Origin: Mycoplasma sp. Bg2
GTDB lineage: Bacteria; Bacillota_I; Bacilli_A; Mycoplasmatales; Hepatoplasmataceae
Length of the DNA: 64,000 nt
NCBI GenBank assembly: GCA_001641225.1
Contig: LSMY01000003.1
Coordinates: forward strand, 1 to 64,000
Direction of reading: 5' to 3'
Of this stretch, positions 8,287-19,879 are shown one piece after another (within the stretch, counting starts at the first letter, position 1; each line of letters opens with the position of its first letter). The notes below the pieces were generated by a model, which was not told where the DNA came from, ran no database searches, and saw only the letters and a program-made list of their open reading frames with translations. Made by a program: the position numbers and the translations under genes.

Positions 8287-9801
8287 CTAAATTAATCTTG
8301 TAAATAAATAACCAATATATTTTAATTTTGTTCCAGAAAAATCATGATCCCAATCTTTTTCAGTAGGAATGCCTGTAAATGAAAGTCAGTTATAAACACA
8401 ATCAGCACTATCAATTAAAATTAAACCAAGCAGTGAAGTAACATTAAAAATTTCTGTTGTTAAGAAATTTAAAATTGTTTCAAGATATTCATCTCCAACT
8501 TTTTTTCAAGGAGTACTTAGATCAATATATTTATTTAATTCCTCTACATAATTAATAAGCAATTTTGTTGCTTTAGAAAATTCATAATGATCCATTAAAT
8601 TAAAGTACTCATTTTTAAATCCATCTAGTTGTTTTTTTAAATCTATTTCTAATTTAGTTGCTTTTCCTTTTTTAGGAACAATTCCTTTAAAATATTTTTG
8701 AATCATAATATTTGTTCTAAAAACTAAATTAGAATATTTGTTTACTAAAATTCCATTAATTGATTCTTTAAGCAAGTTAAGTGAGAAGCGACCATCATCT
8801 CCAGTGACAATATTATTTACTAAATAAAAACGTAAGGGGTCTCTTCCAAAAAGTTTAATTAGTTCTAATGGATCAACTACATTACCAATGGACTTACTCA
8901 TTTTTTCTCCATCATCACTGACAAGCCAACCATGAGCTAAAATTTTAGGCTCACGGTAACCAAGCATCTCTAAAATAATTGGTCAATAGATAGCATGAAA
9001 TCTAGTAATTTCTTTTCCAACAAGTTGCAAGATTTCAACATCACTATCTTTTGCCCAAACTTCATCAACTGTTCAAGGAGAATTTTTATAAGTTAAAGTA
9101 GAAAGATAATTTTGCAGAGCATCAAGTCAAACATAAACTACATGTTTTTGATCTTCGTTAATTTTTATTCCTCAATCAAAAGAAGTTCTTGTAATTGAAA
9201 GATCTTGCAAATCATTTACAAAATTATTAATTAATTCTATTACTCGGTAGCTTGGAATAAGTAAAGAAGTATTTTCTAATTTATCTTGAATAAAATCTTT
9301 GAATTCCGCGATCTTTAAAAAATAAGATTCTTCTTTTATTCATTCAACATCTTTATTACAAGCAGGGCAACGGTGTTCTCCTGAAAGTTGAATTTCAGTA
9401 AAGAAGGCTTCATCACTTTGGCAATATCATCCTTCATAATAACTTTTATAAATAAAATCTTTTTTAAATAATTTAGAAAAATTATTTTGGACATAAAGTT
9501 CATGTTCTTTATCTGTTGTTCTAATAAAATGATCATAATCAATTCCCAAGTCTTTTCAAAGGTTAATAAATGTTTGGGTAATTCTTGTTACAAAAGTTAA
9601 AGGATCTTCATTATTTTTTTTAGCTTCAGTTTCTAACTTTTGTCCATGTTCATCAGATCCAGTTACAAAATAAGTTTCATAGCCACGAAACTTTTTATAT
9701 CTATTTATATAATCTGCAAGGGTAGTTGTATAAGCATGCCCAATGTGTAATTTTGCATTTGGATAATAAATTGGAGTTGAGACATAAAACTTTTTACTCA
9801 T
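8287..9801 (-). CDS. metG: methionyl-tRNA synthetase
   Basis: 504 aa class I synthetase that charges elongator and initiator tRNA-Met. Visible signatures: 'PNAKLHIGHAYTTTLADYINRYK' with the HIGH motif near residues 19-22, the 'GSDEHGQKLE' block near 48-57, a zinc-knuckle region near 126-148 with only part of the cysteines ('YCQSDE...HRCPACNK'), and the KMSKS loop 'DGEKMSKSIGN' near 298. A C-terminal helical anticodon domain follows, without the tRNA-binding (Trbp111-like) extension found in some MetG. Several Trp are TGA. The start overlaps the end of rsmI by 8 bp, so the two are co-transcribed. Gene order rsmI-metG matches the Bacillus yabC-abrB-metS region without abrB. Confidence 0.95.
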
Positions 9802-10591
9802 CTTTTTTTAACCTTTCATAAATTTGATTCTTTTTAAATTTTGTTGTCTTACTAATTATATTAACAATTGCTTTATTTGATAAATTTTCTTGTTGATAAA
9901 TTTTTATCAAATCTTCTAAGGTAGTTTCTTCAATCATAATTTGACTTGTTGGAATAAGTAAAACTATTTCTCCTTTAAAAGTTTTCTCTTTCAAAAGGGA
10001 AATTTTTGTTGTTAATATTTCTTCATGCAATTTTGTAAGTTCTCTTGCAAGACAAACTTCAAGATCACCAAAAGTAGTAAATAAAATTTCTAAGGTTTTA
10101 TTTATTCGATTAGGAGATTCATAACCAACAATTAAATCTACATTTAAATGTTTATAAATAATTTCTTTAAGTTGATTTTCTTTTCTTGGGAAAAAACCAA
10201 TAAAAGTAAAGGAAGCAAATTCAAGTCCACTTCCACTAATTGCAGTGGTAATGGCATTTGCTCCGGGAAGAGGAATTATTTTGATTTCCTTACTTACTAA
10301 CTCTTTAATAAGTAATTGTCCAGGATCATTGATTGTAGGAGTTCCTGCATCACTTATTAAAGCAATATCATTAGTTTCTAATAACTTTAAAATTTCTTCA
10401 ATTCTTGAAAGCTCATTAAATTTATGTAGTGATATTAACTTTGCTTTTTTATTATATTTTCTTACTAGTTTAGTAGAATGCAAAGTGTCTTCACAAAAAA
10501 TAATATCAACTGCTTCAAGTACTGCTTTTGCCCGAAAAGTTAAGTCATCTAAATTTCCGATTGGAGTTGGAACCACATAAAAACTTTTCAC
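9794..10591 (-). CDS. rsmI: 16S rRNA (cytidine-1402 2'-O) methyltransferase
   Basis: 265 aa, close to the usual length. It is a tetrapyrrole-methylase-fold (class III) SAM enzyme, methylating the ribose of C1402 in the decoding centre. Evidence: N-terminal 'FYVVPTPIGNLDDLT', 'CEDTLHSTKL' near 35, and the strongly conserved 'LISDAGTPTINDPG' near residues 78-91, followed by 'LPGANAITTAISGSGL'. The start codon is GTG at 10591, one base overlapping the TAG of the upstream gene (TAGTG), and the end overlaps metG. This tight packing points to translational coupling in one operon. Confidence 0.95.
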   Translation of the reverse strand: MKSFYVVPTPIGNLDDLTFRAKAVLEAVDIIFCEDTLHSTKLVRKYNKKAKLISLHKFNELSRIEEILKLLETNDIALISDAGTPTINDPGQLLIKELVSKEIKIIPLPGANAITTAISGSGLEFASFTFIGFFPRKENQLKEIIYKHLNVDLIVGYESPNRINKTLEILFTTFGDLEVCLARELTKLHEEILTTKISLLKEKTFKGEIVLLIPTSQIMIEETTLEDLIKIYQQENLSNKAIVNIISKTTKFKKNQIYERLKKDE

Positions 10592-11091
10592 TATTTTTTA
10601 CCGCCCACTACATATTTAAAAAAGAGTAAATTTAAAATTTTATTAAAATTAACAACTCTGGTATTCATTGCTTTATTTACCAAATCAAAAATTTGCAAAT
10701 CATTTCCAAGTAAACTCAAAAGGTAAAAACAAGTTTCAATTTTTTGTTGATCATTTAATTCTTTAATAAGCACATTAAAATAAGTTGCATCATGATTATT
10801 AATACAATCTTTAATTTTTGGGGTAACTTCTCCAAAAGCAAAGTTATGATACAAGTTCAATTGGTAATAAAGATAATCAATATTACTATTCCATTTTTGA
10901 AAAGTTAAAGTTACTTCACCAGGAAGTTTTAATTTTGCAAGTCTTTTAATATTGGGAAAACTTCATTCATCAACTGCAAACAAAGTTTTTTCTAAACTAA
11001 AAAAGAGCTCTAAATTTGTACTTTTAGCAAATTGCAATTCTTGTTCTTTATCTTTTTTAAAATTAAAATCTCGAATTAATTTATATTTCAT
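10591..11091 (-). CDS. hypothetical protein, 166 aa, first gene of the rsmI-metG operon
   Basis: Not firmly recognised. Two in-frame TGA codons (Trp) sit in the first 85 residues. The N-terminal 70 residues are a basic segment with repeated F/K; residues 75-160 are mainly helical ('IKELNDQQKIETCFYLLSLLGND', 'NFNKILNLLFFKYV'). In Firmicutes and mycoplasmas the gene upstream of rsmI is often holB (clamp-loader delta prime) or a neighbour of it. The helical C-terminal part is compatible with a shortened delta-prime-like protein, but no clamp-loader motif is visible. It joins rsmI by a TAGTG stop/start overlap. Confidence 0.55.
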
Positions 11092-11141
11092 AACTTAATT
11101 ATCTCTTAAAAAAGAGAAGATTATTAAAAAAAGAAGTAGCA

Positions 11142-11158
11142 TATAATATGCTTATATG
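11142..11158 (+). promoter_or_regulatory. leaderless-type -10 promoter, dipeptidase copy 1
   Basis: AGCATATAAT with TATAAT at 11142-11147 and the ATG 8 nt later. No -35 hexamer is visible. The expected start of transcription, about 7 nt after the box, falls at or within one base of the A of ATG. The same arrangement recurs before the other copies: TATAAT at 12563, 14014, 15488, 16964, 18440, 22282, 25174, 26641 and 28087, and TATATA at 23745. Confidence 0.65.
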
Positions 11159-12493
11159 GAAAACTATTTAGAAAAAAACTGAAAAGAATACTTTAAGGAT
11201 CTAAAGGGTTTAGTAAAAATTCCATCATTTTTAGTTACAAAAGATGACTATCCAAATATTCATCATAAAGCAGTTTTGAAATATATGGAAGACCTAGCAA
11301 ATATGCAAGGAATGAAAGTTTTTACAAATCCTGAAGGATATTATGGATATATTGAAATAGGGCAAGGAAAAGAAATGATTGGAATTCTTGCTCATTTAGA
11401 TGTAGTTGCTCCAGGAGATTTAGGACTTTGAAAAACTAATCCTTTTGAGCTTCTTCAAGAAGGAGATAAAATCATTGGAAGAGGGGCAGTTGATGACAAA
11501 GGCCCTTTAATGATGTCATTTTATTTAATGAAGGAATTACTTGAAAGTAAAATTCCTTTAAATAAAAGAATTAGATTAATTTATGCAACAGATGAAGAAT
11601 CACTTTGAAGAGGAATTAACAAATATATTGAAAATGGAGAAGAACAACCAACAATGGGTTGAACTCCTGATTGTGCTTTTCCTCCAATGTATGGTGAAAA
11701 AACTGTTCTAAAATATACCCTTTCATTAAAGGAACCGGTTAACTTTGAACTTAATGGAGGAACAGGGTTTAATTCTGTAAGTCCAAGAGCAACTTATAAA
11801 GGAGCTAAAGTTGATCAAGTTAAAACCAAAATGGAAGAACTTGGTTATAAATATGAAATGAATGATGATGGTTCACTAAGTGCACTTGGAATTTCAGCAC
11901 ATGGAATGAGAGCTGCAAAAGAAGGAATTAATGCTAACTCAAGATTAGTAATTGCTGTTTCAAAAGTAGAAGATTCAAAATTCCTTAACTTTATGGCTAA
12001 ATATGTTGGAATTGAAACTATGGGAGACACATTATTTAATGGCCACTATGAAGATGAAACAGGACCAATTACAAATAACTTTGGTTTAATTGCTTCAAGT
12101 CCTGATGGGTTTATTGCTTCCATGGATTCAAGAATTCCAATGTTTGCAATTCAACAGCCAGAAGTTACAAAAGAAATCATTAAAAACTGTAAAAAAGAAG
12201 GAATTACATATGAACAATATGATGTTCGTAATAAACTTTATGTAGATAAAAATGATCCCTTTATTCAAACTCTATTAAAAGCCTATATTAAGTTTAGTGG
12301 AGATAAAGAAGCAAAACCAATTATTATTGGTGGAGGAACCTATGCAAGAGCAATGAAAAACATTGTTGGATTTGGACCTTACTTTAAAAGTTCCCCAGAA
12401 ACGGAACACCAACCTAATGAATATGGATTAAAATCAGATCTAATAAAATCTTTTTCAATTTACAATGAAGTTATAAGCGGACTTTTAAAATAA
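11156..12493 (+). CDS. M20 family PepV-type dipeptidase, copy 1
   Basis: 445 aa zinc dipeptidase of the PepV/Sapep subgroup, cytosolic (no signal peptide), hydrolysing dipeptides or small N-terminal peptides. All expected active-site residues are present: H80 and catalytic D82 in 'AHLDVVAPG', bridging D113 in 'GRGAVDDKGP', general base E147 and ligand E148 in 'YATDEESLW', D172 in 'WTPDCAFPP', and H418 in 'ETEHQPNEY'. 'GGGTYARAMKN' just before the last histidine is the PepV substrate-binding stretch. The insert 'GINANSRLVIAVSKVEDSKFLNF' is the lid/dimer domain. The gene carries its own leaderless promoter and terminator and is the first of eleven paralogues. Confidence 0.92.
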
Positions 12494-12510
12494 TAATTAA
12501 TTTTAAATAA

Positions 12511-12533
12511 AAAAAGAACTTATGGTTCTTTTT
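12511..12533 (+). terminator. terminator after dipeptidase copy 1
   Basis: AAGAAC/GTTCTT stem with loop TTATG and T tract. First of a family of nearly identical hairpins following these genes. Confidence 0.8.
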
Positions 12534-12576
12534 AACAAACAAAAATATTGAAGAAATGAGAATATAATATTTTCAT

Positions 12577-13914
12577 ATGGAAAATTATTTAGAAAAAAAC
12601 TGAAAAGAATACTTTAATGACCTAAAAGGTTTAATAAAAATTCCTTCATTTTTAGCTGAAGGAGACGACTATCCAAATGATGCACATAGGGCTGCATTAA
12701 AATATATGGAAGATCTTGCAAAAGCAAATGATATGAAAGTTTTTATTAATCCAGAAGGATACTATGGCTATATCGAAATAGGGCAAGGCGAAGAAATGAT
12801 TGCATTACTTTGTCATTTAGACGTGGTTGCCCCTGGTGATTTAGAATTATGAGATGATGATCCACTTCACCTTACTGAAACAAAAGACTTCTTAATTGGA
12901 AGAGGGGTTGATGATGACAAAGGGCCGCTAATGCTTTCATTTTATTTACTAAAAGAAATGGCTAAAAATAAAGATAAATTAACCAAAAGAATTAGACTTA
13001 TTATGGCAACAGATGAAGAAACTCTTTGAAGAGGAATGCACAAATATGTTGAAAATGGAGAAGAACAACCAACAATGGGTTGGGCTCCAGATACAGAATA
13101 TCCACCAATATATGGAGAACAAACAATTTTCCAATATGCACTTTCTTTAGATGAAGACCATGATTTTGAAATCAATGGAGGAACAGGAATTAATACTGTA
13201 AGTCCAAGAGCAACTTATACAGGAAAAAAAGTTGATCAAGTTGCAGCAGAAATGAAAAAACTTGGTTTTAAATATGAAATCAACAAAGATGGTTCATTAA
13301 GTGCACTTGGAGTTTCAGACCATGCCATGAGAGCAGCAACACATGGAACTAACGCTAACTCAAGATTAGTAATTGCTGTTTCAAAAGTAGAAGATTCAAA
13401 ATTTTTAAACTTTCTTGCTAAATATATTGGAACTGAAGCAAACGGCGATACGATCTTTGGAAAACACTATGAAGATAGTGAAGGATCAATTACTAATAAT
13501 TTTGGAATAATTAAAACAACACCAAAAGGATTTACAACATCATTTGATTCAAGAGTTCCAATTTTTGCAGTAGAATGACCAGCACTTGAAGAAGCAATTA
13601 CCAAAAATTGTAAAAAAGAAGGAATTAAATATACTAGAATTGATGCTGTTGATAAACTTTTAATTAATAAAGATGGAAAATTTGTTCAAACTCTTTTACA
13701 AGCATATAAAGATTTTTCAGGAGACACTGAAGCTGAACCACTTATTCTTAGGGGCGGAACATATGCTAGAACAGTAAAAAATTGTATAGCATTTGGACCA
13801 TTCTTTAATGATTCACCAGGGATGGAACATAAACCAAATGAATATATTAGAAAAAGTGATTTCACAAACTCATATACAATTTATAGTAATGTTATGGATA
13901 AATTATTAAAATAA
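12577..13914 (+). CDS. M20 family PepV-type dipeptidase, copy 2
   Basis: 445 aa. The catalytic set is intact with copy-specific flanks: 'CHLDVVAPG', 'GRGVDDDKGP', 'MATDEETLWRGM', 'WAPDTEYPP', 'RGGTYARTVKN' and 'GMEHKPNEY'. The change from 'WTPD' to 'WAPD' and from 'EESLW' to 'EETLW' groups it with copies 3-6. Most Trp are TGA, but the one in 'GWAPD' is TGG. The lid has an unusual 'ATHGTNANSRL' in place of E-G. TATAAT at 12563 is 8 nt before the ATG; there is no Shine-Dalgarno. The arginine replacing the first glycine of the 'GGxTYAR' stretch lies close to the substrate site and might alter preference. Confidence 0.92.
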
Positions 13915-13930
13915 TTACTTGCACATAAAT

Positions 13931-13957
13931 AAAAAAAGAACCTGTGGGTTCTTTTTT
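13931..13957 (+). terminator. terminator after dipeptidase copy 2
   Basis: AAAAAAAGAACC-TGT-GGGTTCTTTTTT hairpin; A run before, T run after. Confidence 0.85.
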
Positions 13958-14027
13958 GTTTAATTAATAATTTTCACTAAAATTAAATGACAAATAAAAA
14001 AAGAAAAGGAGCATATAATAAATTCAT

Positions 14028-15368
14028 ATGGAAAATTATTTAGAAAAAAACTGAAAAGAATACTTTAAAGACCTTAAAGGTTTAATAAAAATTCCATCAT
14101 TTTTAGTAGAACAAGATGACTATCCAAATGATCATCAAAGAGATGCGCTAAAATATATGGAAAAATTAGCAAAAGCTAATGGAATGAAAGTTTCTATTAA
14201 TCCTGAAGGGTACTATGGCTATATCGAAATAGGACAAGGGGAAGAAATGATTGCATTGCTTTGCCATCTAGATGTTGTTGCACCTGGAGACTTGTCACAA
14301 TGAAAAACTGATCCATTTGAACTTCTTGAAGAAGATGGTAAATTAATTGCAAGAGGAGCCGATGATGACAAAGGACCTCTAATGCTTTCATTTTACTTAC
14401 TAAAAGAATTTCTTGAAAGTAAAGAACCATTAAATAAAAGAATTAGACTTATTATGGCAACTGACGAAGAAACACTTTGAAGAGGAATCAATAAATATGT
14501 AAGTGATGGGTTAGAAACACCAACAATGGGATGAGCTCCCGATGCTGAATATCCACCAATGTATGGTGAAAAAGCACTATTTCAATATGCACTTTCTTTA
14601 GACGAAGACCATGATTTTGAAATTAATGGAGGAACAGGAATTAATACTGTAAGTCCAAAAGCTACTTATAAAGGAAAAAAAGTTGATCAAGTTGCAGCAG
14701 AAATGAAAAAACTTGGATTTAAATATGAAATCAACAAAGATGGATCACTTAGTGCAATTGGGGTTGGAGCCCATGCAATGAAAGCTGCAGAAGATGGAGT
14801 TAATGCTAATTCAAGATTAGTAATTGCTGTTTCCAAAGTAGAAGATTCTAAATTCCTTAAATTCATGGCTAAATATGTAGGAACAGAAACAACTGGTGAT
14901 ACATTATTTAGAAAACACTATGAAGATGAAACTGGGGTAATTACCAATAACTTTGGAACAATAAAAACTACACCAAAAGGGTTTACAACATTAATGGACT
15001 CAAGAGTTCCAATTTTTGCAGTTGAATGACCAGAAGTTGAAAAAGGAGTTATTACAAGTTGTAAAGAAGGCGGAGTTGATTATACTAAAATTGACTCTGT
15101 TGAAAAACTTTATATTGATAAAGATGGAGAATTCATTCAAACTTTATTAAAAGAATATAAAGACTTTACAGGTGATACTAAAGCTGAACCAATTATTATT
15201 GGAGGAGCAACATATGCAAGAACAATGCCTAATTGTGTAGCATTTGGACCATTCTTTCAAGATTCACCTTCAACAGAACATGAACCAAATGAATATATAA
15301 GAATCAAAGACTTTACAGATTCATATTCAATTTATACTAATGCTATGAAATTATTATTAAAAAAATAA
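14028..15368 (+). CDS. M20 family PepV-type dipeptidase, copy 3
   Basis: 446 aa. Active-site blocks are 'CHLDVVAPG', 'ARGADDDKGP', 'MATDEETLWRGI', 'WAPDAEYPP', 'GGATYARTMPN' and 'STEHEPNEY'. Its middle (residues 178-330) is almost the same as copies 2, 4 and 6 in protein and DNA, including runs such as 'FKYEINKDGSLSAIGVG', a sign of recent duplication or gene conversion. AAAAGGAG occurs before the -10 box (TATAAT 14014-14019) but is about 16 nt from the ATG, and it would lie upstream of the predicted transcript start, so it is unlikely to be a ribosome site. Confidence 0.92.
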
Positions 15369-15379
15369 ATTCTATCAAC

Positions 15380-15404
15380 AAAAAGAACCTAAGGGTTCTT
15401 TTTT
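15380..15404 (+). terminator. terminator after dipeptidase copy 3
   Basis: AAAAGAACC-TAA-GGGTTCTTTT hairpin with T tail. Confidence 0.8.
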
Positions 15405-15501
15405 ATTTAATTAATTTAAAATTACATTGTTTTTTATATTGAATAAATTATTAAAAAAGCTAAAAAATAATTAAAACAAAAGGAGCATATAATATGCTTA
15501 T

Positions 15502-16842
15502 ATGGAAAATTATTTAGAAAAAAACTGAAAAGAATACTTTAAAGACCTTAAGGGTTTGGTAAAAATTCCAACATTTTTAGAAGATGTAGATGACTATCCA
15601 AATGATGCACATAGAGCTGCATTAAAATATATGGAAGATCTTGCAAAAGCAAATGGAATGAAAGCTGTTATTAACCCAGAAGGATACTATGGCTATATTG
15701 AAATTGGTCAAGGAAAAGAAATGATTGCATTACTTTGTCACCTTGATGTTGTTGCCCCCGGCGATTTAGAACTATGAAAAGATGATCCCTTTAATCTTAC
15801 TGAAACAAAAGATTTCTTAATTGGAAGGGGAACTGATGATGATAAAGGTCCTACAATCTTGTCATTTTATTTACTAAAAGAATTAGTTGAAAAAAAAGTT
15901 CCTTTAAATAAAAGAATTAGAATGATTATGGCAACAGATGAAGAAACTCTTTGAAGAGGAATGAATAAATATGTAAGTGATGGAAATGAAACCCCAACAA
16001 TGGGATGAGCACCTGATACAAATTATCCACCACTATATGGTGAAAAAGCTCTTTTACAATATGCCCTTTCTTTAAAAGAAGATCATGATTTTGAAATAAA
16101 TGGAGGAACAGGAATTAACACTGCAAGTCCAAGAGCAACTTATAAAGGAAAAAAAGTTGCCCAAGTTGAAGCTGAAATGAAAAAACTTGGGTTTAAATAC
16201 GAAATTAATAAAGATGGTTCTTTAAGTGCTATTGGAGAACCAACTCATGCAATGATGGTAGCAACGGAAGGAATTAATGCTAACTCTAGATTAGTGCTAG
16301 CAGTTTCTAAAGTAGAAGATTCAAAATTCCTTAAATTCTTAGCTAAATACATTGGAATTGAAACAACTGGTGATACATTATTTAGAAAACATTATGAAGA
16401 TGAAGAAGGAGCAATCACTAACAATTTTGGTGTAATCAAAACAACAAAAGATGGATTTACAACATTATTTGATTCAAGAGTTTGCCTTTTTGCAGTAGAA
16501 TGACCTGATGTTGAAAAAGCAATTATTAAAAGTTGTAAAGAAGGTGGAGTTGATTATAAAAAAATAGACTCTGTTGAAAAACTTTATATTGATAAAAATG
16601 GAGAATTTATTCAAACACTTTTAAACGCATATAAAGACTATACAGGCGATGTTGATGCTGAGCCTATGGTTGTTGGAGGAGCATCATATGCAAGAACAAT
16701 GCCTAATTGTGTAGCCTTTGGACCATTCTTTCCAGACTCACCAGATGCTGGACATAAACAAAATGAATATATAAGAAAAAGTGATTTTATAACTTCATTT
16801 TCAATTTACAATAAAGTTATAGATCAACTATTAAAAAAATAA
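15502..16842 (+). CDS. M20 family PepV-type dipeptidase, copy 4
   Basis: 446 aa. Intact metal and catalytic blocks: 'CHLDVVAPG', 'GRGTDDDKGP', 'MATDEETLWRGM', 'WAPDTNYPP', 'GGASYARTMPN', 'DAGHKQNEY'. Copy-specific changes include 'FDSRVCLFAVEW', where every other copy has Pro or similar in place of the Cys, 'TASPRATY' for 'TVSPRATY', and 'KVAQVEAEM' for 'KVDQV'. The Asp-Ala-Gly before the last His links it to copies 5 and 6. TATAAT at 15488 precedes the ATG by 8 nt. Confidence 0.92.
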
Positions 16843-16854
16843 ATTATCTATAAA

Positions 16855-16882
16855 TAAAAAGGAACCTAAGGGTTCTTTTTTT
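16855..16882 (+). terminator. terminator after dipeptidase copy 4
   Basis: AAAAAGGAACC-TAA-GGGTTCTTTTTTT hairpin. Confidence 0.8.
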
Positions 16883-16978
16883 AAATTAAATTTCCTGTTA
16901 ATTTATATTTTGTAATTAAATTATTTTAAAAAAGACAAGAGATTAATTAAAAAAAATGGAGCATATAATATATGTTAT

Positions 16979-18319
16979 ATGAGAAACTATTTAGAAAAAA
17001 ACTGAAAAGAATATGTTAATGACCTTAAAGGTCTAGTAAAAATTCCATCATTTTTAGCAGAAACTGATGACTATCCAAATGATAGTCAAAGAAAAGCACT
17101 AAAATATATGGGAGATCTTGCAAAAGCAAATGGAATGAAAGTTTTTATTAATCCTGAAGGATATTATGGTTACATTGAAATAGGACAAGGGGAAGAAATG
17201 ATTGCATTGCTTTGTCACCTTGATGTAGTCGCACCTGGTGATTTAGAACTATGAAATGATGATCCATTTAATCTTACTGAAACAACGACAGATTTAATTG
17301 GAAGAGGAACTGATGATGACAAAGGTCCTACAATGCTATCTTTTTATCTATTTAAAAAATTACTTGAAAGTAAAATTCCATTAAATAAAAGAATAAGAAT
17401 TATTATGGCAACAGATGAAGAAACGCTTTGAAGGGGAATTACCAAATATACAACTGATGGCCATGAACAACCAGTAATGGGATGAGCTCCAGATTCAAAT
17501 TATCCACCAAGATATGGTGAAAAAGCTCTTTTCCAATATATACTTTCTTTAAAAGAACCACTTGATTTTGAACTTAATGGAGGAACAGGAATTAACACTG
17601 TAAGTCCAAGGGCAACTTATAAAGGAAAAAAAGTTGACCAAGTAGCAGCAGAAATGAAAAAACTTGGTTATGAATATGAAATCAACAAAGATGGTTCTTT
17701 AAGTGCACTTGGAGTTCCAACTCATGCTAAAATGGCTGCCGTAGAAGGGGTTAATGCCAACTCTAGATTAGTGCAAGCTGTGGCAAAAGTTGAAGATTCA
17801 AAATTCTTGAAATTTATGGCTAAATATATTAAAACTGAGGCAAATGGTGATACATTATTTAGAAAACACTATGAAGATGAAACTGGATCTATTACTAATA
17901 ACTTTGGTGTGATTAAAACAACACCAGAAGGCTTTACAACACTAATGGATTCAAGAGTTCCACTTTTTGCAGTAGAATGACCTGAAGTTGAAAAAGGAGT
18001 TATTAAAAGCTGTAAAGAGGGCGGAGTTGATTATACTAGACTTGATGTTGTTGAAAAACTTTATATTGACAAAGATGGAGATTTTCTTCAAACTCTTCTA
18101 AGAGTATATGGAGAAGTTACTGGTGATGTCAATGCTAAAGGAATTGTTAGTGGGGGAGCAACATATGCTAGAACAATGAAAAATTGTATAGCTTTTGGAC
18201 CATTCTTCCAAGATTCACCCGATGCTGGACATAAAGCAAATGAGTTCATTAGAAAAAGTGATTTTATAACTTCATTTTCAATTTATGAAAAAGTTGTAGA
18301 AGAACTATTAAAAAAATAA
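16979..18319 (+). CDS. M20 family PepV-type dipeptidase, copy 5
   Basis: 446 aa. It starts 'MRNYLEKN', with Arg where the others have Glu or Lys. Active-site blocks: 'CHLDVVAPG', 'GRGTDDDKGP', 'MATDEETLWRGI', 'WAPDSNYPPRYGEK', 'GGATYARTMKN', 'DAGHKANEF'. Residues 100-340 and the C-terminal 60 residues are close to copy 6, so 5 and 6 appear to be the youngest pair. The 'QRKALKYMGDL' near residue 40 replaces the usual 'YMEDL'. TATAAT at 16964 lies 9 nt before the ATG. Confidence 0.92.
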
Positions 18320-18341
18320 ACTACCAATAATTATAGATAAA

Positions 18342-18370
18342 TAAAAAAGAACCTACTGGGTTCTTTTTTT
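18342..18370 (+). terminator. terminator after dipeptidase copy 5
   Basis: AAAAAAGAACC-TACT-GGGTTCTTTTTTT hairpin. Confidence 0.85.
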
Positions 18371-18453
18371 AAAAAAATAAGCTCTAAAACATGTTTATAC
18401 AACGTGATTTAATTCTCTTTTTGAAAAAATAAACGAGCATATAATAATTGTAT

Positions 18454-19794
18454 ATGGAAAATTATTTAGAAAAAAACTGAAAAGAATATTTTAAAGACCT
18501 TAAAGGTCTAGTAAAAATTCCATCATTTTTAGAAGATGTAGATGACTATCCAAATGTTCATCATATAGAAGCTCTAAGATACATGGAAAAACTTGCAAAA
18601 GCGCAAGGAATGAAAACTTTTATTAATCCAGAAGGATACTATGGCTATATTGAAATAGGGCAAGGCGAAGAAATGATTGCATTACTTTGTCACCTTGATG
18701 TTGTTGCACCTGGAGATTTAGAATTATGAAAAGATGATCCATTTAATCTTACTGAAACAACAACTGATTTAATTGGAAGAGGAACTGATGATGACAAAGG
18801 TCCTACAATGTTATCTTTTTATTTACTAAAAGAATTAGTTGAAAAAAAAGTTCCTTTAAATAAAAGAATTAGAATGATTATGGCAACAGATGAAGAAACG
18901 CTTTGAAGAGGAATTACTAAATATACAACTGATGGACATGAACAACCAACAATGGGTTGAGCTCCTGATGCAAACTATCCACCAATGTATGGAGAAAAAG
19001 CATTGTATCAATATGCTCTTTCTTTAAAAGAACCACTTGATTTTGAACTTAATGGGGGAACAGGAATTAATACTGTAAGTCCAAGAGCAACTTATAAAGG
19101 AAAAAAAGTTGATCAAGTTAAAGCTGAAATGGAAAAACTTGGTTATGAATACGAAATTAACAAAGATGGATCACTTAGTGCAATTGGGGAACCAACTCAT
19201 GCAATGATGGCAGCAATAGAAGGAGTTAATGCTAACTCAAGATTAGTCCAAGCTGTTTCTAAAGTAGAAGATTCAAAATTCCTTAAATTCATGGCTAAAT
19301 ATATTGGAACAGAAACAACTGGTGATACATTATTTAGAAAACACTATGAAGATGAAACTGGAGCAATTACTAATAACTTTGGAGTAATTAAAACAACACC
19401 AGAGGGATTTACAACATTAATGGACTCAAGAGTTCCAATTTTTGCAGTAGATTGACCTGAAGTTGAAAAAGGAGTTATTAAAAGTTGTAAAGAAGGTGGA
19501 GTTGATTATACTAAAGTTGATTCAGTTGAAAAACTTTATATTGATAAAGACGGAGACTTTATCCAAACTCTATTAAATGTATATAAAGATGTAACAGGTG
19601 ATGTTAAAGCTGAACCTATTATCATTGGAGGAGCAACATATGCAAGAACAATGAAAAATTGTGTAGCATTTGGACCATTCTTCCAAGATTCACCTGATGC
19701 TGGACATAAAGCAAATGAATTCATTAGAAAAAGTGATTTTATAACTTCATTTTCAATTTATGAAAAGGTTGTAGATAAACTATTAAAAAAATAA
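18454..19794 (+). CDS. M20 family PepV-type dipeptidase, copy 6
   Basis: 446 aa. Intact blocks: 'CHLDVVAPG', 'GRGTDDDKGP', 'MATDEETLWRGI', 'WAPDANYPPMYGEK', 'GGATYARTMKN', 'DAGHKANEF'. It is last in the first run of peptidase genes; the next gene, on the opposite strand, is a YfcC-type transporter whose stop is 86 bp away. Its lid segment 'AAIEGVNANSRLVQAVSKVEDS' resembles copies 5 and 11 (VQAV), not copies 1-4 (V[IL]AV). TATAAT at 18440 is 8 nt before the ATG. Confidence 0.92.
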
Positions 19795-19806
19795 ATTATT
19801 TATAAG

Positions 19807-19834
19807 TAAAAAAGAACCGTCAGGTTCTTTTTTG
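19807..19834 (+). terminator. bidirectional terminator, copy 6 / YfcC transporter 1
   Basis: AAAAAAGAACC-GTCA-GGTTCTTTTTTG. Symmetric A and T runs let it end both the plus-strand peptidase and the minus-strand transporter. A second AATAGTTT/AAACTATT inverted repeat lies nearer the transporter stop (about 19852-19880). Confidence 0.8.
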
Positions 19835-19879
19835 TTTATTTAAATTTAATTAATAGTTTGATTTAAGTATTTTAAACTA

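Noticed and set aside
14004..14013. AAAAGGAG as the Shine-Dalgarno of dipeptidase copy 3 (and similar in copies 4 and 5)
   Set aside because: It ends about 15-16 nt before the ATG and lies upstream of the TATAAT box, so it would not be in the mRNA.
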